Source: Acidimicrobiaceae bacterium UBA7830 (GTDB lineage: Bacteria; Actinomycetota; Acidimicrobiia; Acidimicrobiales; Ilumatobacteraceae). From it: DNA of 31,952 nt. Position 1 is the stretch's first letter. Each line of letters begins with the position of its first letter. The notes below the pieces were generated by a model, which was not told the DNA's origin, ran no database searches, and was given only the letters and a program-made list of their open reading frames with translations. A program made the translations under genes and the position numbers. Location: contig DLTS01000047.1 of the NCBI GenBank assembly GCA_002501485.1, forward strand, positions 1 through 31,952. Reading direction: 5' to 3'. This document shows positions 21,691 to 29,600 of this stretch, in pieces.

Positions 21691-22383
21691 GTGAATCAAT
21701 CGCAGTCTTCAGCATCAATGGTCGGTAGAACAGTCCTGCTGGTGGACGATCATGAAACCGTCCGAATGGGAGTTGGTGCGGCCTTACGGCAGCACTGGGA
21801 TTCTGAAACCCATGGTGGGCCCCGGATCATCGAGGCTGATTCGGTTAGATCGGCGCTCCAGCACCTCGGCGAAACAGAAGTGGATGTCGCCATAGTCGAT
21901 CTTCGCCTCGGTGACGGTTCAGGAATTCAAATTGCGCAGGCAGTTAGCGATAACCGACTTGAGACCCGTTGCGTCGTCCTTACGTCATTGAAATCACCGC
22001 GGGCCTTAATCAAGTGTTTTGAGACCGGAGCTGTGGCGGCCTTTATCGAGAAGGCTGATGGGATAAAGAACCTTATTGAGGCGGTCGAGGTTGCAGCCAA
22101 CGGCTACTCGATGCTCGACGCTCGTGACGTTGCAGCAGCCAGACAGCAACTGATTGATGAGGGAGGGCTTGATAGGTCGCTCCTTACCGAAAAGGAAAAC
22201 CGATTTGCGGATCTGGTTGCGGATGGATTCTCAGATCAAGAAATCGCTGACCAGATGTACGTTGCGTCGACGACAGTTCGCAACGTTCTTTCACGTATTT
22301 ATAAGAAACTTGACATCGAGGGCCGAAACAGGCTCTCAGCAATGGTTTGGCAAGATCGCCCGGATGGATCTGCTCTCGACTAG
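21691..22383 (+). CDS. NarL/FixJ-family response regulator (RR3)
   Basis: A 230-aa regulator. I choose GTG 21691 because GGAG lies seven bases upstream; a GTG at 21652 (longer) and ATG at 21718 (shorter) are possible. Receiver: DDH at 19-21, Asp70 (IVDLRL), VVLTS, and FIEKA. C-terminal LuxR helix-turn-helix: LTEKENRFADLVADGFSDQEIADQMYVASTTVRNVLSRIYKKL. It shares the TGAVAAF segment with RR1 and RR2. It is encoded directly before the large lipoprotein and kinase set, so it is a good candidate partner for the kinase at 26389. Confidence 0.92.
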   Translation: MNQSQSSASMVGRTVLLVDDHETVRMGVGAALRQHWDSETHGGPRIIEADSVRSALQHLGETEVDVAIVDLRLGDGSGIQIAQAVSDNRLETRCVVLTSLKSPRALIKCFETGAVAAFIEKADGIKNLIEAVEVAANGYSMLDARDVAAARQQLIDEGGLDRSLLTEKENRFADLVADGFSDQEIADQMYVASTTVRNVLSRIYKKLDIEGRNRLSAMVWQDRPDGSALD

Positions 22384-22411
22384 TTCCGGAGGAGATGCAA
22401 TAAGACAAAGT

Positions 22412-22437
22412 GACAAATGTTTGGACACTTTTTGTCC
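22412..22437. promoter_or_regulatory. Cluster of GACA/TGTC half-sites upstream of the large lipoprotein
   Basis: GACAAATGTT (22412-22421) is one base from the reverse complement of GACATTTGTC. GGACA (22423-22427) and TGTCC (22433-22437) form a second inverted repeat five bases apart. A further GACA lies at 22404-22407. This lies 35-60 bases upstream of the start codon. It looks like an operator for a dimeric regulator; RR1-RR3 are candidates by inference. Confidence 0.4.
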
Positions 22438-22452
22438 GACTGCGACGATAAT
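22422..22452 (+). promoter_or_regulatory. Weak candidate promoter of the lipoprotein-kinase set
   Basis: TGGACA (22422-22427; five of six to TTGACA), a long 19-base spacer, and GATAAT (22447-22452; five of six to TATAAT). The -35 overlaps the GGACA/TGTCC repeat, as for a repressed promoter. The long spacer makes this uncertain. Confidence 0.28.
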
Positions 22453-22471
22453 TAGTGGCAACGAGGACCCT

Positions 22472-25400
22472 ATGTTTAACCGACCACACTCCGTAAAAAT
22501 GACCCGAGCTTTGACTGCAGTTGCCTCTGTCGCCCTGCTCGTTTCCTGTGGGGGCACTGCGAGCATCGATTTAAGTACTGACGTCGCGCCAACTGATGTC
22601 GGCGTGTGGGATAGCACGATTGATTACGGGTTCGCATTCCCGAACTTCACTTCGAGCACATATCCAGAAGAACTTTTTAATGTAGAAGACTTAACGATTC
22701 TGTTCGGCGACGGTCCAGACGTCTGTGCGTCTGGATCGGGTGCAGATTGCGTGTTGACCGCTGAAGCCACGCAATTCGCCCAGATGGTCAATACGGCTCG
22801 TTCGTGGGGTCACTGCGAGGGATTTTCAATCCTTGCAGCGGGACGCTTTAACGATGGCCTTGATCCTGTTTCGTTTGAACTAAATGATTCACCCGATGTG
22901 TTGCATGCTTTGATGCGTGGAGTTGCCTCGCAGTTCCTTCCTGAGGTGCAAACGGAAGCGGACGCGTGGGCTCAAGCATCATTAATGGACAAAGTTCTTT
23001 ACGTTCAGGAGTCTCTTGAGGACGGGGCTCTCGACGTGTCTTTGGGGATCTACGTAGACGATGCGGGTCACGCCTTGCTTCCTTACAAAGTGACATGGGA
23101 TGGTGAGGACGCCGCTCAAATTTGGGTTTATGACTCAAATCAACCGGGCCTTACCGTCTCCGTCCAAGTAGACCTCGCCGATAACTCATGGCGCTTCCCG
23201 TACGTCGGCGGGCAGACATGGTCGGGGGGCTCTTCAATGCTCGACCTGGTTTCGATTGAGGACCGCGTTGGACAATGTCCGTTCTGCTCCAGTGCAGTGG
23301 AAGTTTCTCGAGCTGCGTTTTACATCCGCTCTGAATCCCCTGATATCGGTTTTAGCGTTGACGGCGAACCGATTGAAAGTGGCACCGTTTCTGATGACGC
23401 TGCCTTCCGGCCGATGAAGGGTCAGCAAACCGACGCCGAAGAAGACAACCTTGGACGCTTCGTGGGACGTGAGGTCATCTCTCAAGCTGCTGTGGAAGCG
23501 CCCTTGCCCGAGATCACCGGACAGGGCCGCTCCGAAGTGTTTTATTCTCGAGCCTCAAGTGTGATCTCCGACGGAGTCGACGTTGAGTTAGAACTTCCCG
23601 GGGCAGCTGCGGTCTTCATTGTTACCGACGATGGATTGCACAAATTTGAGACCAGTTCCGGCGGAGGTGTTTCTGTTGACGCCAAGGGTATTGCGGCATC
23701 TGGCGGGACTCTTACTGTCGTATCAGGCAATTCTCTCGTTCAACTCGAGGGCATCCCAGGCCGGGTTTCAGTTGACTTTGACGTAGAAGTTAGCCATCCC
23801 TCCGGTGATGTGATCACTACGTCCCTTCCAGAGGGTGTTGATTCGCTCGGCATCAAAGTTGACCCAGAAGATCCTGAACTGCTCTTGGTCACCTACGTCA
23901 ATAGTGATGGGACAAGTTATGAAGTCACTTACGACGAAGACGGAATGCGGTCGCCGGAACGTCCATCGGAGGGTCTCCCATCCCAGGAGCTTGCTGCTGA
24001 CCTCGAGGCTCTGGACCTCGCTGGCGAAGAACTCCCGGGGCTAGACAGACAACTTTTTGCAACTCCCGCTGAGGATGACGCACCAACCACGCCGGCCTCA
24101 TCGACAACAACGTCGACGGTTCCCCCAACGACAACAACACCCGCTTCAACGACAACAACGTCGACGGTTCCCCCAACGACAACAACTTCGCCGTCGACAA
24201 CTTCGACAACAGTTCCAACGGGGACCACGACGACCGTTCCCGAAACAACCACGACGACTGTTCCTGAAACAACAACTACGACCGTTCCCGAAACAACCAC
24301 GACGACCGCTCCCGAAACAACAACTACGACCACCACGACCGTTCCACCAGTCGCGCAAACCGCGTCTCTCACATTTGATGCGAACGGTGGGTCTGATGCC
24401 CCGGCTCTCGTGGTTGATGATCCGGGTGCGACGGTATCGGTAGCAGAGACCTCTCCGCAGCGTTCAGGTTTCGGCTTCAACGGCTGGAACACAGATGCCG
24501 CAGGCGCAGGCACTACGTACGCATCGGGTGATGACTACACATTGCCTACAAACGATGGCGATGTTGACACGCTGTACGCCCAGTGGGACCCCGTCGGATT
24601 CACCCATGTTGCTGGCAGCACTTCTCTTGATGGCAACGGCGCACTGCAAGACGGCTCAGTTGTCGAGCTCGACATCACGGTAGGCCAGGGTGAGCGGTTC
24701 ATTTTTTCGAAGGACTATTTGACGGAGCTTGTCTCATCGTTTGCGTCTGCAAACTCATCAGAGCACCTCTTTATTGGAATACCTTTCTCAAGCTTTGACG
24801 CCGCATCCTTTACCTCCGAAGATTTTGTTACAGGATTCAAGATCTACACAGCGGACCCCGGCGACCCCTTCGTCACCTCTCCCAACGACTTGGTCTTTTA
24901 CCACGCAGGCCCTGGGCTGGGTGAGTTCGTTTACCGGGACCCAGCGAATCTCACCGAAGACGCCGTGATCGAGATCTCTGGGTCAGGTGAACCCATCAGA
25001 CTGTTCGACACCGATATGGACAACACCCTCACCGAAGATGCTGCCGCAACTCTCCGGCATGACTTCGGTGACACATTCACCACACCGAGGTCGATTTACA
25101 TTGCGTCTGTCGGCAAGGGCTTGACGTTGCCTGAAGCATCTGAGGGCGCCTACAAGATCGCCACCCCGACCCCGACACCTGACATGTTGACCTACGCAGG
25201 CAACATTGACTCGCTCGTCGCTGACGGCAAATCAGATATCGGCCACATCGCAGTCAACTCATCTGGTGACGTCTTCTCAGTGACACGTGGCTCTGGTGAT
25301 GCCTGGATCTCGAAGCACAACTCAGATGGTGTCGAACAATGGCGTGTCGCAACCCCGATCACTGGTGATGCATTCCTTGCCGCAGCATCTGACGGAGGCG

Positions 25401-26392
25401 TGTACGTCGGAGGACTTGACCCCGTCAGCGGAAACGGCGGTGTCGTAAAACTCGACGGCGACGGAAACACCGAATGGTCGCAGTTCACCGCAATCGACGC
25501 CGGGACTGTCGAGGTCGATGGTCTGGACGTTCTCGAAGGAACCTCCGACTCCGGTGTTGTGTTTGTCGGCAAGGTAACCGGTGGAAGCGGCGAAACGCTT
25601 ACCTACGGCGCTCTCAGCGCTGCGGTGCCAACAGGGCATGCCGAGTACATCGCCCACGTCGGAGCTGATGGCACCCCAATCATGATCGACGCAACAGCGA
25701 GGGGCACGCTTTCGAACTTCCGGGGTTACTCCTCTGTTGACGCTCGTCCGAACGGCTCCGGAGCATGGTGGGTAGCGGTTGGCAGCACAAGACCCTCAAA
25801 CAGCAACAATGCACCATCGTGTATACGTTTTACCTATGACCCCTCTTCCACGACGCCACTCACAGAGGACTTCGAATGCGAGGGACTTTATTACTCCAAT
25901 GATGTGGCCCTTTACTCTGATGGAAAAGTGGTCGCTGCCACGTACCTAAACGCGAATACGGTCAGGCTTTCACTGTTTGACACCAGTGCAAAAATATGGA
26001 GTACCGACATTATCGATGACGTATACGCGCCATTCCCCGCAAACGGCCGCGGCCTCGAGGTTGACTCATCAGACAACGTCTACTACTCGGCACGCAACGT
26101 CGGGAACAACATCACGATTAGCCACTCCATGATGAACGACGTCAACATTTCAATTCCGAACTTCGAGCCGAACGGACTACTCATCGCATTCTTTTCGACC
26201 GGGGAGCACAAGTGGACGCGCACTAATGCTGCAGGCTCATCATCGAGAGCGTCCTCAGTAGCTGTGTCGGGAGCAAGCATTTATCTTGGAACAAGCGCAA
26301 AATCTCGGGTTCAAATCGACGCTTACCGTGACAAGTACACATGGAAACCTTCGATTTTCAGATTCGATGACAGTGGAGCATCTCACAAATGA
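22472..26392 (+). CDS. Large multidomain surface lipoprotein: papain-like domain, Thr-rich linker, InlB-type repeat, propeller
   Basis: A 1306-aa exported lipoprotein. The start is ATG 22472 (GAGG six bases upstream). The lipobox is LVSC, with Cys26. A domain at about 45-290 has GHCEGFS (Cys115), GHALLPY (His200) and VYDSNQPG (Asp221), arranged like a papain/C39-fold cysteine peptidase. A CPFC pair (269/272) follows. Residues about 538-628 are Thr/Pro linker with repeated VPETTTTT. Residues about 630-705 match the Listeria-Bacteroides (InlB B) repeat (LTFDANGG ... FNGWNTDAAGAGTTY ... LYAQW). The last about 460 residues look like a beta-propeller (repeats such as IAVNSSGDVFSV and GGVYVGG). Its stop overlaps the kinase ATG, suggesting a sensor or ligand-processing partner. 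Confidence 0.85.
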   Translation: MFNRPHSVKMTRALTAVASVALLVSCGGTASIDLSTDVAPTDVGVWDSTIDYGFAFPNFTSSTYPEELFNVEDLTILFGDGPDVCASGSGADCVLTAEATQFAQMVNTARSWGHCEGFSILAAGRFNDGLDPVSFELNDSPDVLHALMRGVASQFLPEVQTEADAWAQASLMDKVLYVQESLEDGALDVSLGIYVDDAGHALLPYKVTWDGEDAAQIWVYDSNQPGLTVSVQVDLADNSWRFPYVGGQTWSGGSSMLDLVSIEDRVGQCPFCSSAVEVSRAAFYIRSESPDIGFSVDGEPIESGTVSDDAAFRPMKGQQTDAEEDNLGRFVGREVISQAAVEAPLPEITGQGRSEVFYSRASSVISDGVDVELELPGAAAVFIVTDDGLHKFETSSGGGVSVDAKGIAASGGTLTVVSGNSLVQLEGIPGRVSVDFDVEVSHPSGDVITTSLPEGVDSLGIKVDPEDPELLLVTYVNSDGTSYEVTYDEDGMRSPERPSEGLPSQELAADLEALDLAGEELPGLDRQLFATPAEDDAPTTPASSTTTSTVPPTTTTPASTTTTSTVPPTTTTSPSTTSTTVPTGTTTTVPETTTTTVPETTTTTVPETTTTTAPETTTTTTTTVPPVAQTASLTFDANGGSDAPALVVDDPGATVSVAETSPQRSGFGFNGWNTDAAGAGTTYASGDDYTLPTNDGDVDTLYAQWDPVGFTHVAGSTSLDGNGALQDGSVVELDITVGQGERFIFSKDYLTELVSSFASANSSEHLFIGIPFSSFDAASFTSEDFVTGFKIYTADPGDPFVTSPNDLVFYHAGPGLGEFVYRDPANLTEDAVIEISGSGEPIRLFDTDMDNTLTEDAAATLRHDFGDTFTTPRSIYIASVGKGLTLPEASEGAYKIATPTPTPDMLTYAGNIDSLVADGKSDIGHIAVNSSGDVFSVTRGSGDAWISKHNSDGVEQWRVATPITGDAFLAAASDGGVYVGGLDPVSGNGGVVKLDGDGNTEWSQFTAIDAGTVEVDGLDVLEGTSDSGVVFVGKVTGGSGETLTYGALSAAVPTGHAEYIAHVGADGTPIMIDATARGTLSNFRGYSSVDARPNGSGAWWVAVGSTRPSNSNNAPSCIRFTYDPSSTTPLTEDFECEGLYYSNDVALYSDGKVVAATYLNANTVRLSLFDTSAKIWSTDIIDDVYAPFPANGRGLEVDSSDNVYYSARNVGNNITISHSMMNDVNISIPNFEPNGLLIAFFSTGEHKWTRTNAAGSSSRASSVAVSGASIYLGTSAKSRVQIDAYRDKYTWKPSIFRFDDSGASHK
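24103..24331 (+). repeat. Direct repeats encoding the Thr-rich linker
   Basis: Two exact 36-base copies (24103-24138 and 24151-24186) lie 48 bases apart. Four 24-base units (24236-24331) each encode VPETTTTT or APETTTTT with one or two base differences between units. Both repeats are in multiples of three, so unit changes alter linker length without shifting the frame. Confidence 0.9.
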
Positions 26393-28329
26393 CTGAAACC
26401 GAATCTGTAGATCAGGCTGGGCGTTTCACCGGCCGTGATCTTTCGAGATTCGCGAGCCCGCGAGCAGTGCTCCTCGCAGCGCTATTTATTGCAGGCATCT
26501 CAGGACTTGCTTCGTGGATATTTGCCCACAACCCCGATCCCACTCGTCCAATGCGAGGGTCTAGTCCGACCGTGCTTGCAGAATCCATTCAATGGGGATT
26601 TGCCGATGCTGCGGGCCTACTAGGAGCAGTGTTCGTCGCTCTGCTTCCCTTTCTTCAACTTCTCCGAAATCTGACTGCACGAAGCGTCGAAGGCCTCTCT
26701 TTGTGGGCGTGGCTGCTATCCGGATGGGCGATGATTGGATCTCTCGCGCAAGGAATAAATGAAAGTGATTCGTTCCTAATTTGGGTCTCAACTCCTGCCG
26801 CTCTCGGCACCGTTCTTGTGCTTGCAACTTTTGTGAAGTTCGGGCGTTGGTCCTGGCGGGCCTTCGGATGGGCGTTTCTGCTCTCTGCAAGTTCAGCGGT
26901 TGTGCTTGAGAACGCAGCCAGAGTTGGTAGCACGTTCATGTGGCTCGCTTGTCTTTTGGGAGTCGTTCCCCTTACTTCGGTCGTAGCAATCAAACTTGTC
27001 ACCGCCATCCTTCGGTCTCCATCGAGGAGATCGTGTTCACAGGCCGTTCATTTAATTGGCGCTATCGGTTATGTGTTTTGGTTCGTCCAAGCGGTCCAAA
27101 CTTCCAATGTTCCAATGGCGGCGGTCGCTGTCATCATGGCAGCTGCGTTTATCGCTGGTCTTGCAGCGCTGCTGTACCTCGGTGTTGTCTCTGATGATGG
27201 TGTTTCAGCGGCCGAGGTTGTTCTGTATCGACAAGTGAAGACAGTTCCCCGCGCAATTGCCATGCATGAACCGGTGTTCGACAAAGCGGGACGCCTCATC
27301 GATCTTGAGCTTGTGTGGGCAAACGATACTTGGCAATCATTTCGCAGCGACCCCATTGCGACTGAGTCTTTAGCCTCAGAACATCGTGTCCGCTTTGACG
27401 AACTACTTCCTTATCTTCGTCGAGCTTGGGATGAGGGCCGTTCGGTGCAATTCTTCCAACTCGACCGTCAGCAAGATGAGCGGACCGATATGTATAACTA
27501 CTCGGACAGCATTTGGAATGCGGAGATTGAAGTAGAAACAGTCTTCGTACGAATGGAATCCGGAGCCATCATGGAGTGGGGAGATGACCTCGACTCCAAA
27601 ATTCAACTTGGCTCCGAGCTTGAGCTGCAACGCAAACAAGCAGAGCAGCGACGATCAAATCTTGCCGCACGTCTCGCAGCACAGTCTGAGCATGCGCGCT
27701 TCACACGTGAACTTCACGACAACATCCTTCAGGAACTCTTCGTGATCAGCCTTCGCCTAGAGGCAGTTGAACCAACTTTGGGTCTGCCATCAGAGGCTGC
27801 AAAAGATATCGGCGGCACAGTGGGGCGTTTGTCCAGCGACATTCGCGCCCTGATAGAGAACTCCCAGCAACTAGGAACCCAAGACTCATTTGAGTTTCAG
27901 CTCCAAGAAATCGTCGATAATTGGAAATCAGCTGGTGTCGATCTCCCTGAAATCTCCCTCAGCTTTGACCCACGTCTTGATTCAACAGTTCTTGAGCGCA
28001 TGCGCCCTGACGTGGTCGACCATTTGGTGTCAATTGTTCGCGAGGCTCTCTCTAACGCAGTTAGACACAGCGGCGCTGAAGACATTGTCGTGAGCCTCTC
28101 TGCGGACTATTCAGGCGATCCTCCTGAACAAATCCTACGGTTAGAAATCGATGACAACGGAAAAGGTCTTCCGCCCGAGCCAACTCGTCTCTCCGGCCTG
28201 CAAAATATGATGAATCGTGCAGAGGAGTTCGGAGCAACTATGAAGTTTGATGTGTCAGCGAGAGCGACGAGGTCGCCAGGAACGCTGGTTCGCGTATTGA
28301 TTCCAATATCCAACCTGATGTCGATCTAA
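26389..28329 (+). CDS. Membrane NarL-type histidine kinase with a PQ-loop/SWEET-like sensor
   Basis: A 646-aa kinase. About seven or eight membrane helices lie in residues 27-266. Residues 87-105 read PFLQ then LRN..ARSVEGLSL, matching the PQ-loop pattern of SWEET/SemiSWEET and cystinosin-type transporters ('PQ..K..rtKs.eGlSl'); a second, weaker copy may start near 190. A soluble module (about 293-412) with MEWGDD (395-400) is paralogous to one in the kinase at 10588. HisKA_3 has His443 (RELHDNILQELF) and HATPase_c has REALSNAVRHS and DDNGKG. The start overlaps the lipoprotein stop (ATGA) and the end overlaps the next gene (TAATG). A likely partner is RR3 or RR2. Confidence 0.9.
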   Translation: MTETESVDQAGRFTGRDLSRFASPRAVLLAALFIAGISGLASWIFAHNPDPTRPMRGSSPTVLAESIQWGFADAAGLLGAVFVALLPFLQLLRNLTARSVEGLSLWAWLLSGWAMIGSLAQGINESDSFLIWVSTPAALGTVLVLATFVKFGRWSWRAFGWAFLLSASSAVVLENAARVGSTFMWLACLLGVVPLTSVVAIKLVTAILRSPSRRSCSQAVHLIGAIGYVFWFVQAVQTSNVPMAAVAVIMAAAFIAGLAALLYLGVVSDDGVSAAEVVLYRQVKTVPRAIAMHEPVFDKAGRLIDLELVWANDTWQSFRSDPIATESLASEHRVRFDELLPYLRRAWDEGRSVQFFQLDRQQDERTDMYNYSDSIWNAEIEVETVFVRMESGAIMEWGDDLDSKIQLGSELELQRKQAEQRRSNLAARLAAQSEHARFTRELHDNILQELFVISLRLEAVEPTLGLPSEAAKDIGGTVGRLSSDIRALIENSQQLGTQDSFEFQLQEIVDNWKSAGVDLPEISLSFDPRLDSTVLERMRPDVVDHLVSIVREALSNAVRHSGAEDIVVSLSADYSGDPPEQILRLEIDDNGKGLPPEPTRLSGLQNMMNRAEEFGATMKFDVSARATRSPGTLVRVLIPISNLMSI

Positions 28330-29417
28330 TGAAACAAGAAATCGGCGGAGGGAGGCGGTCTCTGTTGACGATCGCCGCTCTCTTTGTCTTGCTTCTAGCA
28401 GGATGTGGAGCGTCCGATGGATCGTCAGCCTCTGGAGACCAGCCGGACCAGGGCCCAAACCAATCTGGAAATCTGAGGACCCCCGTCCAAGAGCTCCAAC
28501 CCGGGGATTGCTTCAACACTGACGTAGGTGGTGGAGAGCTAGCTTCAGTCGAGATCACCGAGTGTTCTGATCCCCACCGTTTCGAGGTGGTTTCGGTTCT
28601 CGCATTCGTTGGCGCTGCAAAGCCTTCCGACGAAGAGCTGGTGGCCTGGGCTCGAGCCGAATGCGTCGTTGCAGTTGACGACATTCTCGGTGTCAACCAA
28701 ATTGCACACCGTCTTGCGTTCGCTCTTCCCTCTGAGATCGACTGGATCGAACTCGGTGACCGAAATGTCATCTGCATCCACGATGCGGGGCCTGATGGAG
28801 TTTCGACCGATCTAGCTGGAATGCCTAGACCCGAAAACAATAGGGATCTGATGGCGGGATCCAGTTCCGATGACGATTCAGATAGTGAGGATCCGGTGCA
28901 GGAAACTGACGGTGAGCCAATTGAGCGAGAGCCCGTTGACTACAACCTGTCGACATACAGAATTTGTTTACATTTTGATGAGTCGCTCATCGGTAGCCAG
29001 GCAGATGAAGACTGCGATAGCGGATTTGTCACGGACGTAAATCCTGAGCAATGTCCTCGGGGGGTTTTAGAGACCTTGAAATGGTCGTATGACTCTTACA
29101 GCTGTGAAGCGTCGATCTATTTGGCCTTCTGGGAATACGCTATCTCAACGTTGTACGGCACACCTGTGAGAGTTGACGGTGTCTATACCCCCGAGGATTA
29201 CCTCAAAGTAAAACAATTCCAGAGAGATATGGGGCTCGTTGCAGATGGTCATATTGGTCCGTTGACTTGGGGTTCCGTCAAGGAATTCGATTGCCTGAGT
29301 GAAACCGACAGTGAAATCGAAGTTTGCCGGGGTTCTGAGTTCGCCAAATGGGAGCCCGGCGCTCCACTGCCGCCGATTGACGCTTTCCCACCCCGGTTGC
29401 TTGAGCTCTTGCAGTAA
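28329..29417 (+). CDS. Lipoprotein with septum-formation-like and peptidoglycan-binding domains
   Basis: A 362-aa lipoprotein with lipobox LLAGC and lipidated Cys26. Residues about 54-150 show PGDCF, CSDPHRFEV, paired Cys and a GDRNVIC end, the pattern of actinobacterial septum-formation/DUF4190-linked domains. An acidic linker follows (about 170-205). The C-terminus (about 278-320) has VRVDGVYTPEDYLKVKQFQRD then VADGHIGPLTWGSV, a PG_binding_1 domain. The ATG overlaps the kinase stop (TAATG), so it is co-translated. Likely job: cell-wall-bound partner of the kinase/lipoprotein system. Confidence 0.85.
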   Translation: MKQEIGGGRRSLLTIAALFVLLLAGCGASDGSSASGDQPDQGPNQSGNLRTPVQELQPGDCFNTDVGGGELASVEITECSDPHRFEVVSVLAFVGAAKPSDEELVAWARAECVVAVDDILGVNQIAHRLAFALPSEIDWIELGDRNVICIHDAGPDGVSTDLAGMPRPENNRDLMAGSSSDDDSDSEDPVQETDGEPIEREPVDYNLSTYRICLHFDESLIGSQADEDCDSGFVTDVNPEQCPRGVLETLKWSYDSYSCEASIYLAFWEYAISTLYGTPVRVDGVYTPEDYLKVKQFQRDMGLVADGHIGPLTWGSVKEFDCLSETDSEIEVCRGSEFAKWEPGAPLPPIDAFPPRLLELLQ

Positions 29418-29420
29418 GTC

Positions 29421-29600
29421 ATGCCTGCACAATCTTTTGACCAAATACCGATCTACTTTGTCGTCTACATCTTCTGCTTTTTTGTTTCGACAACCATAGT
29501 CATTCTCATTGGTTTCATTCGACGCAAACGACGACTACACGCCCGCAGGGAGGATGTCTTGGACGGCCGAGTAGAAGAGATAGAGGGCGACAACACTTGA
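29421..29600 (+). CDS. 59-aa single-pass membrane peptide
   Basis: A 59-codon ORF starting three bases after the preceding stop. A hydrophobic helix at about residues 10-32 (PIYFVVYIFCFFVSTTIVIL) is followed by a strongly basic segment (RRKRRLHARR) and an acidic tail, so N-out/C-in topology is expected. The ribosome site is weak. Its last 66 bases overlap, antisense, the 3' end of the sortase gene. Spacing suggests it is the last gene of the lipoprotein-kinase operon; function unknown. Confidence 0.5.
   Translation: MPAQSFDQIPIYFVVYIFCFFVSTTIVILIGFIRRKRRLHARREDVLDGRVEEIEGDNT

Noticed and set aside
22154..22471. N-terminal extension of the large lipoprotein to 1412 aa
   Set aside because: The extension overlaps RR3 in another frame and would bury the signal peptide; ATG 22472 has a ribosome site and exposes the lipobox.
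24103..24331. CRISPR-like repeat array
   Set aside because: Repeats are contiguous, in-frame and encode VPETTTTT; there are no unique spacers.
23929..24513. Val-rich minus-strand and Gln/Arg-rich plus-strand frames across the Thr linker
   Set aside because: They are products of the repeated ACG/ACA codons read in other frames, with no ribosome site or family match.
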